From: a virus
DNA: 27,371 nucleotides
IMG/VR virus record: IMGVR_UViG_3300036945_000147
Span: 1-27,371 of that record
Strand: one strand, 5' to 3'
The translations under genes and the position numbers were made by a program. Positions 1 to 7,793 of this stretch are shown in pieces (position 1 is the first letter of the stretch; every line of letters starts with the position of its first letter). The notes beneath the pieces were generated by a model. That model made no database searches. It was not told where the DNA came from and saw nothing but the letters and a program-made list of their open reading frames with translations.

Positions 1-1428
1 TGCCTGCTCAAAAGCCTCTGCATCAGTTTCAATCCCCGTAGCTGCTACGGATATGTCTTCTAGCTTAACGGTAGGCGCAGCAGTAAACAAATCCGGCGTA
101 TCGGAGTAAGCCTCTGGAGGCAATGACTCTGGCTGGTCAGCATATGGATCAGCGGCCTTAGCCATATTAGCGCGAAATTCCGACAGTCTCTGCTTCGCAT
201 CTTCCGGCAGCGTGTCAATATAATCTAGGGTAGACGAAGCTGCTATACGCTCGGCTTCATCTGGGTTGGCGCCCTTCGCCTTTGCGTTGGCAATAAACTC
301 ATCGTATACGCCGACGACGTCATCTAGGTCTTCCTGCGTGTACGTCCCAGCTCCGGCCTTCGCATCCTCTGCATGGGCTTCGTCGGGGATAATTTCCGCA
401 TCGGGGATGTCTTCGACGTTAGGTGAAGCCGCGCCAGTGGGCATAGAAGGCGGCGTGCCCGGAGGCGGTGTGATGAGCGCTGGAGGGGGCAAAAGCAGTG
501 TGGGCGGTGGCGGTGGTGGGGTCTCTTTCTCCACGCCAATACCGAGGCCAGCGGTAGTTCCGCGGATACCGCCACCCATAATACCACCGAGAACACCAGC
601 GTTAACGTACTCGTTGATTGCCTCATCGTCGTCCAGCGGCAGGCCAGCCTGTTTACGCTCAATAATCTGCTGCGTAATTTCTGTTGGGATTTCAGCTGCG
701 GCGCCTTCGCCAGCACCTACAGCGGTGCGTGTCAACCATTTCTGGCCGGGCTTCAGGAAGCCGCCAAGAAGCAGCTTATCCCCGATAGCGTTTAGCGCCG
801 ACTGCCCGACTGCACTGATGACGGCATCGGTTACATCGACCTTATCCTTGCGCCCAGCCGCTACTTCTTCCTCTTGCCGTTGGATGTTACCACCAAAGAA
901 GGATGGGAATGCTGTGACTGCACCAGCGCCTACGCCCGCTACTGGCCCGCCAACAAGTGTACCGATACCCGTAGCAGCTAGCGGTGCGAGCATCTCTGGC
1001 CCGCTCTGACCGATGCCTTCACCGGCGTAGGTGAGGAAGCTGCCAAGTCCTTTTACGTCTTCGAGCTGTGTGGGTGCAGGCTGCCGTAGCGTTTCAAGAA
1101 ACGTTTCCTGATCGCCAGATTCTCGCATACCCCGACCGAAATCGGCTATGGACTCAATGCCAAGCCCAGAACCAAGATACTCGGTAGCCGTACCGAGGCG
1201 AGAATATGCACCGGCTTTACCGAGCTCAAAGCCGCGACCCAGCGCAGTGCCGTCGTCTACAGCGAGCGGAGCACCATACCGAGCCTCGTAGTCCGCAGCA
1301 AACGCGTTTTCCTTTTCCTCGATAAAGGCACGGATTCGCGCCTGTTCGGTATCAGAGGGGGTATCACCCTTGATCTTTAGGTTGTACGTTTTTCCGCTGA
1401 CGCGGCCCGGAACCTGAAAGGTACCCAT
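1..1428 (-). CDS. Large internal virion (ejection) protein, 3' part cut by window edge
   Basis: An open frame runs leftward from an ATG at 1428 without a stop to the window edge, giving the first 476 residues of a longer protein. The start is fixed by an AGGAG seven bases upstream. It opens MGTFQVPGRVSGKTYNLKIK, continues with a charged segment, then a long glycine/alanine-rich stretch (about residues 130-180) containing GPEMLAPLAATGIGTLVGG, which could be membrane-active. A second Gly-rich hydrophobic segment lies near residue 285. A proline-rich linker (ETPPPPPPT onward, about 305-340) precedes an acidic, helical tail. Very long proteins of this kind at the end of the structural block in short-tailed phages are normally internal proteins injected with the DNA. 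No enzyme motif is visible in this part; a lytic or polyvalent domain could lie beyond the edge. The role is inferred from layout, size and composition. Confidence 0.7.
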   Translation of the reverse strand, partial: MGTFQVPGRVSGKTYNLKIKGDTPSDTEQARIRAFIEEKENAFAADYEARYGAPLAVDDGTALGRGFELGKAGAYSRLGTATEYLGSGLGIESIADFGRGMRESGDQETFLETLRQPAPTQLEDVKGLGSFLTYAGEGIGQSGPEMLAPLAATGIGTLVGGPVAGVGAGAVTAFPSFFGGNIQRQEEEVAAGRKDKVDVTDAVISAVGQSALNAIGDKLLLGGFLKPGQKWLTRTAVGAGEGAAAEIPTEITQQIIERKQAGLPLDDDEAINEYVNAGVLGGIMGGGIRGTTAGLGIGVEKETPPPPPPTLLLPPPALITPPPGTPPSMPTGAASPNVEDIPDAEIIPDEAHAEDAKAGAGTYTQEDLDDVVGVYDEFIANAKAKGANPDEAERIAASSTLDYIDTLPEDAKQRLSEFRANMAKAADPYADQPESLPPEAYSDTPDLFTAAPTVKLEDISVAATGIETDAEAFEQA

Positions 1429-1452
1429 ATGATAACTCCTCTTATTGGAGGC

Positions 1453-1458
1453 AGTATA
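1453..1458 (-). promoter_or_regulatory. Promoter-like -10 hexamer before ejection protein gene
   Basis: The minus strand of the 50-base spacer before the large ejection gene carries TATACT 25 bases ahead of the ATG, with the AGGAG ribosome-binding site in between. No good -35 is seen 17 bases upstream. The hexamer matches those in three other spacers of this window. Low confidence as a stand-alone promoter. Confidence 0.3.
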
Positions 1459-1478
1459 CGCAAAAGAATCTCTTTGGG

Positions 1479-2666
1479 CTAGTCAGATAGATCGGCGTCT
1501 ATATCTTCCCCAGCACCGATATACGGCATGCCCTGTGTAGCGTACGCATACCCTATGGCATCTTCAAGTTGGCGAGCTTCATCTTCTAGTCGTGTGCGTT
1601 CTACGGCCGCTGGGTCGTCAATAGTCCCGCTCCACCAACCAGCATCAGGCACCGGGCCCAGATTACTCAATGCCGTATTTGTTGCGTCGAGTCGATCTAT
1701 ATATTGGCTGATGATTGTGGCGCTTACGGGTTTAACTTCTCGGGGCGCATTAGCTGCACTTGCGCCAGCGGCAGCCTTAGCCGAAGCGGCGGCACGCGCC
1801 ATGCGAGACTGTTCGAGTGCGCCCTGAAGGTCTAGCTTATCTTTGTCATACTGGTCACGCGCTGTGCGTGCAGCCTCAACTCCTTTAAGGCCGGCTTCGC
1901 CTACGGCACCGAGGAGTGTGGGCTGCGTGGAAGACATCATGTTCAAGCCGACTTGGGCCAAGGACAACCACTTGTCTTGCTTTGCGGCTTTTTCACGCGA
2001 TGCGAGGGCGTCCATGAGCTGCTGCTCATAAGGAGACATACCGCCACCGCCGCCACCGCCTTGTGGAGCAACTGGAGCCTCTGGTACAGCTGGAGTGGAA
2101 TCAGTAGCAGCTCTGACCTCAGCGGCGTTAGCGAGGGCTTCTTCCTGCGTCCTGAATGACTCAGTGATCCCTGCCTCTTCACGCAGAGCGGCGGCTTCGT
2201 TTGCGGATTCTTCGGCGGCTTGTAGCATGGGATCGGGTGGGGCCTCTGGGCGTACGCCTGAAAATCGCTGACCGGGAGTCTCGGGGAGAAGCGAGCCGTC
2301 TGCCTGCTCGATAAAAATACCGCCGCCAATTGTAACACGCTCACCGGCAGCCATCTTCTTCACGGGGCCGCCGCTGGCCATAGCCTGAATACCCGTGTTC
2401 TGAGCCATGTCAGTCTTCGGTGCTAGTGCGCGGGCCATATCGGCGATGCCGCCTTGGGGAACTCCGGCAGCTGCAACGGCATCCTCTGCAACAGTGCTCT
2501 CTGGAGCGGGCTGCCCAGCGGCCGAGGACTCCATCTGTTTGCGACGCATGATTTCCCCGAGCACTAGGTACTGGGGTGTACTACCATCTGGCATCTGCAT
2601 GGCACTGATGAGCTGCTCTTGCGAGAAGTTCTTAAGCTGGTCTTGAAGCTTGACGATGTTCATCAT
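1479..2666 (-). CDS. Internal virion / structural protein, 395 aa
   Basis: The N-terminus has a conserved-looking segment (MQMPDGSTPQYLVLGEIMRR, about residues 23-42) followed by low-complexity Ala/Pro/Gly-rich sequence, a MASGGPVKKM motif near residue 96 and a helical, charged domain after residue 210. The C-terminal third is rich in Asp and Glu. The start overlaps the stop of the upstream 344-aa gene as ATGA, so the two are translationally coupled. Proteins with this opening are common beside ejection proteins in environmental podovirus-like genomes (from memory). No enzymatic motif is visible. The GGPVKK motif is shared in style with the small basic proteins at 12.6-15.4 kb. Ejection or internal virion protein is the best guess; the exact role is unknown. 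Confidence 0.7.
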   Translation of the reverse strand: MMNIVKLQDQLKNFSQEQLISAMQMPDGSTPQYLVLGEIMRRKQMESSAAGQPAPESTVAEDAVAAAGVPQGGIADMARALAPKTDMAQNTGIQAMASGGPVKKMAAGERVTIGGGIFIEQADGSLLPETPGQRFSGVRPEAPPDPMLQAAEESANEAAALREEAGITESFRTQEEALANAAEVRAATDSTPAVPEAPVAPQGGGGGGGMSPYEQQLMDALASREKAAKQDKWLSLAQVGLNMMSSTQPTLLGAVGEAGLKGVEAARTARDQYDKDKLDLQGALEQSRMARAAASAKAAAGASAANAPREVKPVSATIISQYIDRLDATNTALSNLGPVPDAGWWSGTIDDPAAVERTRLEDEARQLEDAIGYAYATQGMPYIGAGEDIDADLSD

Positions 2667-3697
2667 GAGTATGCCTGATATAGCGATAGGCCCGTGAGCC
2701 CCGCCCCTAGAGCCTGCTGCATTGGGTTACTGTACTGATAGTCAGTACTCGTCTGCGTACTCGTAGGAGCAACGGGTAGGCCACGTAGAATGTCCGAATA
2801 GAACGCGAGCTGCTCCTGCGGATAACCCTGCTGACGTAGATAGTCTTGGTAGCCGATATCCAGCCCAGCTTGTTCTTCACGCTGCCGCCCGCGACCGAGT
2901 GCGTCTAGCATCTGCACATTCTGGATGTCTGCTGTGCGCTCACTTTGACCAAACCCAGCGAGCTGCTGCGCCGCTGCGCCTCGTGCCTGCAATGCGGCAA
3001 GTCCCTGCCCTGCGCCAAACTGACGCGAAGCCTCTATACCCGTCTGCACACGGCCACGCTCACCAGCCTGTGCCCCACCATAAGCAAGCCGTGCTGCGCG
3101 GTCGTCTCCAAACTGACGCGCTGCTTGCTCAAAAGCGGCTTGGCGCCCGGTAACGTCAATACCCTGCATCTGCTTTGCTAGGTTTTCTTCGGCCAGACCC
3201 TCTTGCACAGCCTGACGGCTGCCACCAAATGCCCCCGCCTGCGCTGCACGCGAGTTTCTATCGCCGCGCATCCGGTCAAAGTCTTCGACGGCACGGTCTT
3301 TCTGGAAGTCCAAGACACCCGTCATGTAGGGCGACATGTACTTTTCGGCTTGTGCGCCTGTGAACTCACCCGCCTTGCCAAAATCAAATTCGCTAAACTT
3401 GCCGGTATCGTAGTCGCCAAGCCGGCCGGCTTCTTGGATGTTAGACCGCGCAGCGTTTTGGGCTGTCCCCAAGCCCGCAATGCCCTGACCAGCGATGTTG
3501 CGCGTCATGTTTTCAGCTCTGCGGATGTCGGCAAAGTCACCTGATTGTGCGATTCGCTGACCACCGTAAGCCTGATATGGCTCTAGAGATTGCCCCTCGA
3601 CACGACCCATCAGCCGCTTAAAGTACGGCATGAACTCCTTGGGGATGTTCGACTGCGTGATATTTTGGTTAACCGGTTTACTGCTACTCGACCCCAT
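2663..3697 (-). CDS. Internal virion protein, Ala/Gln-rich helical, 344 aa
   Basis: Begins MGSSSSKPVNQNITQSNIPK and continues into a long Ala/Gln/Gly/Arg-rich helical protein. The segment around residues 120-165 (EKYMSPYMTGVLDFQKDRAV, then AGAFGGSRQAVQEGLAEENL) is the recognisable core: phage proteins with 'MSPY...V...Q' followed by 'GAFGGSRQ' recur as internal or ejection-type structural proteins. Residues 175-290 look coiled-coil-like with repeated AxxxARQFG-type units. There is no signal peptide or clear membrane span apart from a Gly/Leu-rich end. It overlaps the 150-aa gene upstream (start 3697, that stop at 3684) and couples by ATGA to the 395-aa gene. Role inferred from family resemblance and position. 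Confidence 0.72.
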   Translation of the reverse strand: MGSSSSKPVNQNITQSNIPKEFMPYFKRLMGRVEGQSLEPYQAYGGQRIAQSGDFADIRRAENMTRNIAGQGIAGLGTAQNAARSNIQEAGRLGDYDTGKFSEFDFGKAGEFTGAQAEKYMSPYMTGVLDFQKDRAVEDFDRMRGDRNSRAAQAGAFGGSRQAVQEGLAEENLAKQMQGIDVTGRQAAFEQAARQFGDDRAARLAYGGAQAGERGRVQTGIEASRQFGAGQGLAALQARGAAAQQLAGFGQSERTADIQNVQMLDALGRGRQREEQAGLDIGYQDYLRQQGYPQEQLAFYSDILRGLPVAPTSTQTSTDYQYSNPMQQALGAGLTGLSLYQAYS

Positions 3698-4136
3698 CGT
3701 TCAGCTCCATTTTGTAGGCAATATGATCGGGTTCCCAACCATACTTAGCCATATACTTTCCCCAAGCCTTGCGACCATAGCCCTCTAGGGAGGCGCATCC
3801 ACTAGCACGGGCGTAGTCTGCCATAACACTGTGCACCATAGGCATCCACTCTGACATACGAGAGCCGCCAATCCAGTCAAGTGACATGGCCTTACGCCCA
3901 GCTGGATATTGAACCAACCTACTAGTTCCAGCAGCTACAATACTATCATCTTGGTCTACAACAATCCACAGCACGTATGTGCCATCTAGTATACCGGTGT
4001 AGATATCGGATACAGAGTATTTCCCATTCGACGCATCAGTGACGGGCTTGAACATAGGCTCCACACTAGCCCACACGTGCCCCACAAAATCTAGCGGGAC
4101 ATGGGTAAAAACTAGGCCAGAACCAACGTCCTTCAT
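3684..4136 (-). CDS. GNAT-fold-like small virion-block protein, 150 aa
   Basis: The size and pattern resemble a GNAT fold: an N-terminal helix (PLDFVGHVWASVEPM), a strand pair WIVVDQDDSIVAAGTSRLVQ (about residues 57-76), a central strand SLDWIGGS, a helix MVHSVMADYARASGC, and an end SLEGYGRKAWGKYMAKYGWE followed by a strand (AYKMEL). The final 'xGR.aW.k.l.k.GWe' is typical of the acceptor side of GNAT proteins. A clean acetyl-CoA-binding Q/RxxGxG/A loop is not seen, so catalysis is doubtful. The T7 internal protein gp13 is, to my knowledge, also GNAT-like, which fits its place beside ejection proteins. It starts exactly where the 368-aa gene ends (one-base overlap). Confidence 0.6.
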   Translation of the reverse strand: MKDVGSGLVFTHVPLDFVGHVWASVEPMFKPVTDASNGKYSVSDIYTGILDGTYVLWIVVDQDDSIVAAGTSRLVQYPAGRKAMSLDWIGGSRMSEWMPMVHSVMADYARASGCASLEGYGRKAWGKYMAKYGWEPDHIAYKMELNDGVE

Positions 4137-5242
4137 TACATGGCCCTCCGCTGCAGCACCTCTGGAGCCTTCTTACCGGCAGAGTTTACGGCCGACAGGA
4201 ATCCACCACCAAACTTCTTCTCGAGCGCGTCGGTAGCATCCTTACGGAGCACGAACTCGCCATCGCTCAGCAGTACATCTTGCTCGCCGTCGATTGTAGC
4301 TGGAACCTTGTCGTCTACGCCAGAACCGTCACCGGGCCCGCGAACAACACCGTTCTCACCATTTGCAAACCGCTCACGTGTATCGTCTAGCTCACCGGAC
4401 TCTACGGACTCTACCAGATCGCGCAGAGCCTCTTCACCGTACTTGGCCAAGAACTTACCAAGCGCTACTTCGGGCTGCGGATGCTGACCCTTGATAGCTG
4501 CAACGGCTTCAACGATTTCGGTCTTCTCGTTGGGTTTCTCTACCTCGCCGCCCTCGGCGTATGCCATAGTGCCGCGATTGTTGTACGCATTTAGCTGACC
4601 ATAGGAGTACGGTGTAGAAATGCCATAATCAAACTCAGGGTCAACCCCCGGCCTATATGTCCCATCCGGCATACGCATCATGCGTGGGATAGGCCGCATC
4701 TCCTTGGCCCCTTTGTTTTTGTTCTTATCCTCATCGTCTTCCTTATTGGATGTAAGGGCCGGCGCAATGTATGCGCCCAACGCGCCACCCGCCATAGAGC
4801 CAATACCTTGGCCGGACTTTGCGAAGTCCATGCCGCTACGCATGGCGGTACCGAACTTACCAGAACCGAACAGACCCGCTAGACCCGTAGGAGGCGTAGC
4901 CGGTGGCACAGCTGGTGGCACAGCTGGGGGTATAACAGGGCTAATCGGTGGGGCTGTTGCAGCAAGGGGGCCCATACCAGCTGCCTGCGCCTGCGCTAGA
5001 TTCGCAGCGGTAGGTGCACCAGCCGTAGTACCGCCCATAAGACCACCGACAAGCTTTCCACCCGCGAATGAACCTAACCCCGCCAAAAGCCCTGCCTTGA
5101 GGTCTTTTTCCTGAATGGCGGTGCCAACACCTTGGCCAAGAGCGCTCATGATAAGTGGGCTGGAAAGCGCGCCGATGCCCGTAGCGGCACCAATTGCCGG
5201 GGCAAACGCCGATCCCAGAAAACTCAAAATCATTGGTAGCAT
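4136..5242 (-). CDS. Virion structural protein with GDGSGVDDKVPA / LSDGEFV motif, 368 aa
   Basis: Start chosen at 5242 with an AGGAG six bases upstream. The N-terminal 100 residues are hydrophobic and Gly/Ala-rich (SFLGSAFAPAIGAATGIG), suggesting membrane-interacting or amphipathic helices. A proline-rich linker of repeated PPAVPPA units follows (about 100-118). A KEDDEDKNKNKGAK stretch separates it from a C-terminal domain. That domain carries VRGPGDGSGVDDKVPATIDG and DVLLSDGEFVLRKDATDALE (about 300-340), a signature often seen in structural proteins of marine and freshwater podovirus-like phages. A MAYAEGGEVEKPNE segment lies in the middle. Likely an internal virion or head-vertex protein; function unproven. 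Confidence 0.7.
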   Translation of the reverse strand: MLPMILSFLGSAFAPAIGAATGIGALSSPLIMSALGQGVGTAIQEKDLKAGLLAGLGSFAGGKLVGGLMGGTTAGAPTAANLAQAQAAGMGPLAATAPPISPVIPPAVPPAVPPATPPTGLAGLFGSGKFGTAMRSGMDFAKSGQGIGSMAGGALGAYIAPALTSNKEDDEDKNKNKGAKEMRPIPRMMRMPDGTYRPGVDPEFDYGISTPYSYGQLNAYNNRGTMAYAEGGEVEKPNEKTEIVEAVAAIKGQHPQPEVALGKFLAKYGEEALRDLVESVESGELDDTRERFANGENGVVRGPGDGSGVDDKVPATIDGEQDVLLSDGEFVLRKDATDALEKKFGGGFLSAVNSAGKKAPEVLQRRAM

Positions 5243-5285
5243 GTCGTGCTCCTAGGGTGTTTGCAGCAGGATAACAGGAAACGAC

Positions 5286-5537
5286 TCAAACAACAATCCG
5301 CAGCTCGCCTGTAGACGTTTTATACACAGCCCCTACGGGTAAGCCCCCTGCCACTGCGGCAGCGTTGTTAGCGTAGATAGACAGGTTCGTAAGCGTTAGC
5401 GTTGACGCCTGCACTGGGCCCGGGTTATTGACCTGTTGCGCAAACACGGAGAATGCCCTGATAACCTGAGCCATATAGCTTTGGGTATACTGCGCTGGCG
5501 GCGTAGGAAAAAACGGGATTGGTAGGTTTGACGCCAT
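5286..5537 (-). CDS. Small conserved virion-block protein, 83 aa
   Basis: A short protein with a proline-rich N-terminus (MASNLPIPFFPTPPAQYTQS), a predicted helix (YMAQVIRAFSVFAQQVNN) and a C-terminal beta part ending GGLPVGAVYKTSTGELRIVV. Endings of the form 'LPxGxxY(K/R)T.tGE.r.v' recur in small phage proteins encoded next to nozzle or stabilisation proteins. It begins two bases after the stop of the 620-aa gene, with GGAGAAAG upstream, so it is in the same operon. It has no membrane span or catalytic motif. Possible roles are minor virion protein or assembly factor. Confidence 0.65.
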   Translation of the reverse strand: MASNLPIPFFPTPPAQYTQSYMAQVIRAFSVFAQQVNNPGPVQASTLTLTNLSIYANNAAAVAGGLPVGAVYKTSTGELRIVV

Positions 5538-5539
5538 AG

Positions 5540-7402
5540 TTACTTTCTCCCATCAGTTCTGATGTCAATGCGCGGGTCGCCCAAGCGCCAAGCTGTGTTT
5601 GTTTGGTTAGACTCAATACGCATAGACATCGACCGCCCACGGATTCGGACAAAAAGCTGATTTGTAAACTGCTCTACGGGTAGTGTGGCAGTCTTCACAA
5701 TAGGGTCAGCGTCGGTGCCAAAATATGCGCCGCCGGGGAAGTTACGCGCTTTCAATGTCAGTGTTGCGGTTGCATCGGTACCGGTAGAGTTTCGGAACGT
5801 GATGTCTGGTATAACCCGCGTGGCAAACATAAACTGATCGCCGTCACCGAAGCCAAGAGTGCTCGACTCAATGTACGGGGCCAACGCAATAGGTGGGTTT
5901 ACACTGCCGTCGTTAAGACCATTCTCGTGGTAGTACACATACCCATCCGGCGCCGCCGCGAGGGGGAAACCTATCAAGCCACGATCTGTCCATGCTGTGC
6001 GGTTTAGCTCACCGTAATACCATACCTGCTGCTCATAGTTATATATAACATACCGGTCGTTCTCAGTTGAATCCGCGGACGGGTAGAACCACCAAACTTC
6101 GGCAAAGGCGGTGTTATTGCCACCATATATTTTTTGCATCTGGGATATGTTTATATCGCTAAACACGTACTCTTTCACAGTGCAAGGGAGCTGTTGTACC
6201 GCGCCATCATACACATAGAATTGGCCGACACCCATCCAGAATACCATATCTCCTACAGCTACCGCCGCGTTCTGGCTCGCGATAGTGATAGCTGTCGACA
6301 CTTCCTGAATACCAAAGGTGAATGGTGCGCCGATGTACTGCATCGCATGGACTGAAATATCCGTGAAGACGATGATCTGCTGCTTGGTTTGCACCGCGGC
6401 GATGATCCCGGAACCCGTACCAATCTGTAGCTCTCCAGCTGTAGTATCTGGTCGCGAACGCCACTCCGCCGCGTTTTCCTGATCGGAGAACCGGATTGTC
6501 AGTGGGTCTTGTACGCCGGGGTTTCCTTCTGGATCACAACCAAACGCAAGAACATGCCGGTCGAGCTCCGATACAATCACGATCCGAGCCACAGTAGGCG
6601 TAGCCTGCGCGCCAGCGAGAGCTGACAGCGGTATGGCTCGAGTGCCTACACCAACAGAAGCGTCCCAGTAATACACTCCACCGTCGCGCACGCACATGAC
6701 GAGGTCTTCACCAAAGTTGTCGTGCGACCATAGCCGAAGTGTTGTTTTTGCTGTCGAAGAGGGGTAGCTCGACCCCCACGTACCCCGCGACCATGGGCCT
6801 GTACCCCACCCAGTACCTGAAACTGCGCCGTCTAGGCCGACGTTAATCTGGTATGCGCCTACAACAGCAGAGCCACCGTTTCCGACGTCAGAGGCATTAG
6901 CCGTTACGGCCAGCGTGATCTGGTAGGAGTTGGAATTAACGATGCGCGTAATCTCATACTCTTTGTTCAGCACCGCTGCTGTAACAACGCCACCAAGACT
7001 GACTGCGCCAGAATATGTAACATAGTCGCCAAGTACAGCGCCGTGAACGTTGTCGGACACCGTCAAAATAGCGGAACCGTTAGTTGCAGCGAATGTCACA
7101 TCTCCAGCAGCTGTAGTGGCGCGGATCGGAGTAATATCAGTTGGTACGGAGCCACGAGATACGTAGTATTTCTCGCTTGTGCCAAGTCCTACGTACACAG
7201 TTCCGTCCAAGAGTCGCCATGGAAATATGGCTCGGCATGTACCAAGCATAGCGGCACGTGTGTACCGCGTCCAACCGCCAACAGTCTCAGGTTTACCCGC
7301 GCGGAAGCGCACAAGGTTGCAGTCCCACCAACCGCCCTCATTGGCGTAGTCGGTGGCCTCACGGTTGATACCCGGACGGAACAAAAGTTTTGTTAGTGCC
7401 AT
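5540..7402 (-). CDS. Tail nozzle/hub protein, P22 gp10-like, 620 aa
   Basis: A mostly beta-strand protein starting MALTKLLFRPGINREATDYA and then WWDCNLVRFRAGKPETVGGW. This opening is typical of the 'stabilisation' or tail-hub protein of P22-like and environmental podoviruses (P22 gp10). Repeated units such as GTVYVGLGTSEKYYV, DLVMCVRDGGVYYWD, IIVFTDISVHAMQYI and NDRYVIYNYEQQVWYYGELN suggest a beta-propeller like that of podovirus nozzles. The C-terminus (VRIRGRSMSMRIESNQ, WRLGDPRIDIRTDGRK) forms a final beta-sandwich-like part. Known role in the family: closes the portal-adaptor channel and holds DNA in the capsid. It lies downstream of the lysis cassette after a 27-base spacer with a TATAGT hexamer. 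Length agrees with the family (about 470-650). Confidence 0.8.
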   Translation of the reverse strand: MALTKLLFRPGINREATDYANEGGWWDCNLVRFRAGKPETVGGWTRYTRAAMLGTCRAIFPWRLLDGTVYVGLGTSEKYYVSRGSVPTDITPIRATTAAGDVTFAATNGSAILTVSDNVHGAVLGDYVTYSGAVSLGGVVTAAVLNKEYEITRIVNSNSYQITLAVTANASDVGNGGSAVVGAYQINVGLDGAVSGTGWGTGPWSRGTWGSSYPSSTAKTTLRLWSHDNFGEDLVMCVRDGGVYYWDASVGVGTRAIPLSALAGAQATPTVARIVIVSELDRHVLAFGCDPEGNPGVQDPLTIRFSDQENAAEWRSRPDTTAGELQIGTGSGIIAAVQTKQQIIVFTDISVHAMQYIGAPFTFGIQEVSTAITIASQNAAVAVGDMVFWMGVGQFYVYDGAVQQLPCTVKEYVFSDINISQMQKIYGGNNTAFAEVWWFYPSADSTENDRYVIYNYEQQVWYYGELNRTAWTDRGLIGFPLAAAPDGYVYYHENGLNDGSVNPPIALAPYIESSTLGFGDGDQFMFATRVIPDITFRNSTGTDATATLTLKARNFPGGAYFGTDADPIVKTATLPVEQFTNQLFVRIRGRSMSMRIESNQTNTAWRLGDPRIDIRTDGRK

Positions 7403-7421
7403 GACTACCTCATTCCGTCAG

Positions 7422-7427
7422 ACTATA
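7422..7427 (-). promoter_or_regulatory. TATAGT promoter-like hexamer before nozzle gene
   Basis: In the spacer between Rz1 and the nozzle gene the minus strand reads AATAGTGTATAGTCTGACGG, with TATAGT 20 bases before the ATG and a GAGG ribosome site after it. TG directly precedes the hexamer. The same TAGTGTAT string occurs in the spacer at 16649-16662. No convincing -35 is present. Confidence 0.35.
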
Positions 7428-7429
7428 CA

Positions 7430-7633
7430 CTATTTACCCAGCTGTTCCACCTTCTCATTGTGGGACACAATCTGGCGAAGAAGGGACTCGTCGTTGTCGG
7501 CAAGCCAGTCAACAGTGTTCATGCTACCCATAAGAATCGGCTTTGCAAGATCACCGTAGTTACTGACCGTTGTTACGCACCCACTTAGCAGAACGACGCT
7601 TGAGATCATCAACACTAAGAGCTTCGACTTCAT
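7430..7633 (-). CDS. Outer-membrane spanin subunit (Rz1-like lipoprotein)
   Basis: A 67-residue lipoprotein. From the ATG at 7633 the signal peptide reads MKSKLLVLMISSVVLLSGC, with a lipobox LSGC and Cys19 as the predicted lipidated residue. I prefer this start to the upstream TTG at 7639 because GAGGAG lies seven bases ahead of it. The mature part is short and helical (SHNEKVEQLGK at the end). Its 5' end overlaps the end of the Rz gene by 74 bases in another frame, the classic overlapped Rz/Rz1 layout. In the family the lipoprotein sits in the outer membrane, binds the Rz ectodomain across the periplasm and fuses inner and outer membranes at the last step of Gram-negative lysis. Confidence 0.82.
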   Translation of the reverse strand: MKSKLLVLMISSVVLLSGCVTTVSNYGDLAKPILMGSMNTVDWLADNDESLLRQIVSHNEKVEQLGK

Positions 7634-7793
7634 TCTCAATCTCCTCGGCTTGTTTCATGGCCTCGATACGACCCGTGGCCACTTTGGCTTTCTCGTTTGC
7701 ATCAGATGCGCGCTTCAAGCTGAGCCAAGTCGTCAGCGCCATCAAAAGAAAGGCGCCCGCTGCAGCAAGGAATAGTTTGATGCGCATAAACAT
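7560..7793 (-). CDS. Inner-membrane spanin subunit (Rz-like)
   Basis: A 77-residue protein with one N-terminal membrane segment (about residues 5-25, LFLAAAGAFLLMALTTWLSL after a basic start). A charged periplasmic coiled coil follows (RASDANEKAKVATGRIEAMK, EEIENEVEAL), with a short basic end. This is the topology of i-spanins. Its start overlaps the endolysin stop as TGATG, and its 3' end overlaps the Rz1-like lipoprotein gene. It is slightly short for an Rz but within the range of environmental phages. It should anchor in the inner membrane and pair with the lipoprotein encoded next. Confidence 0.8.
   Translation of the reverse strand: MFMRIKLFLAAAGAFLLMALTTWLSLKRASDANEKAKVATGRIEAMKQAEEIENEVEALSVDDLKRRSAKWVRNNGQ

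Noticed and set aside
266-1009. Long plus-strand open frame opposite the ejection protein gene
   Set aside because: It is antisense to a well-supported gene, has a low-complexity Ser/Pro/Gly product and no ribosome site; it reflects the codon bias of the other strand.
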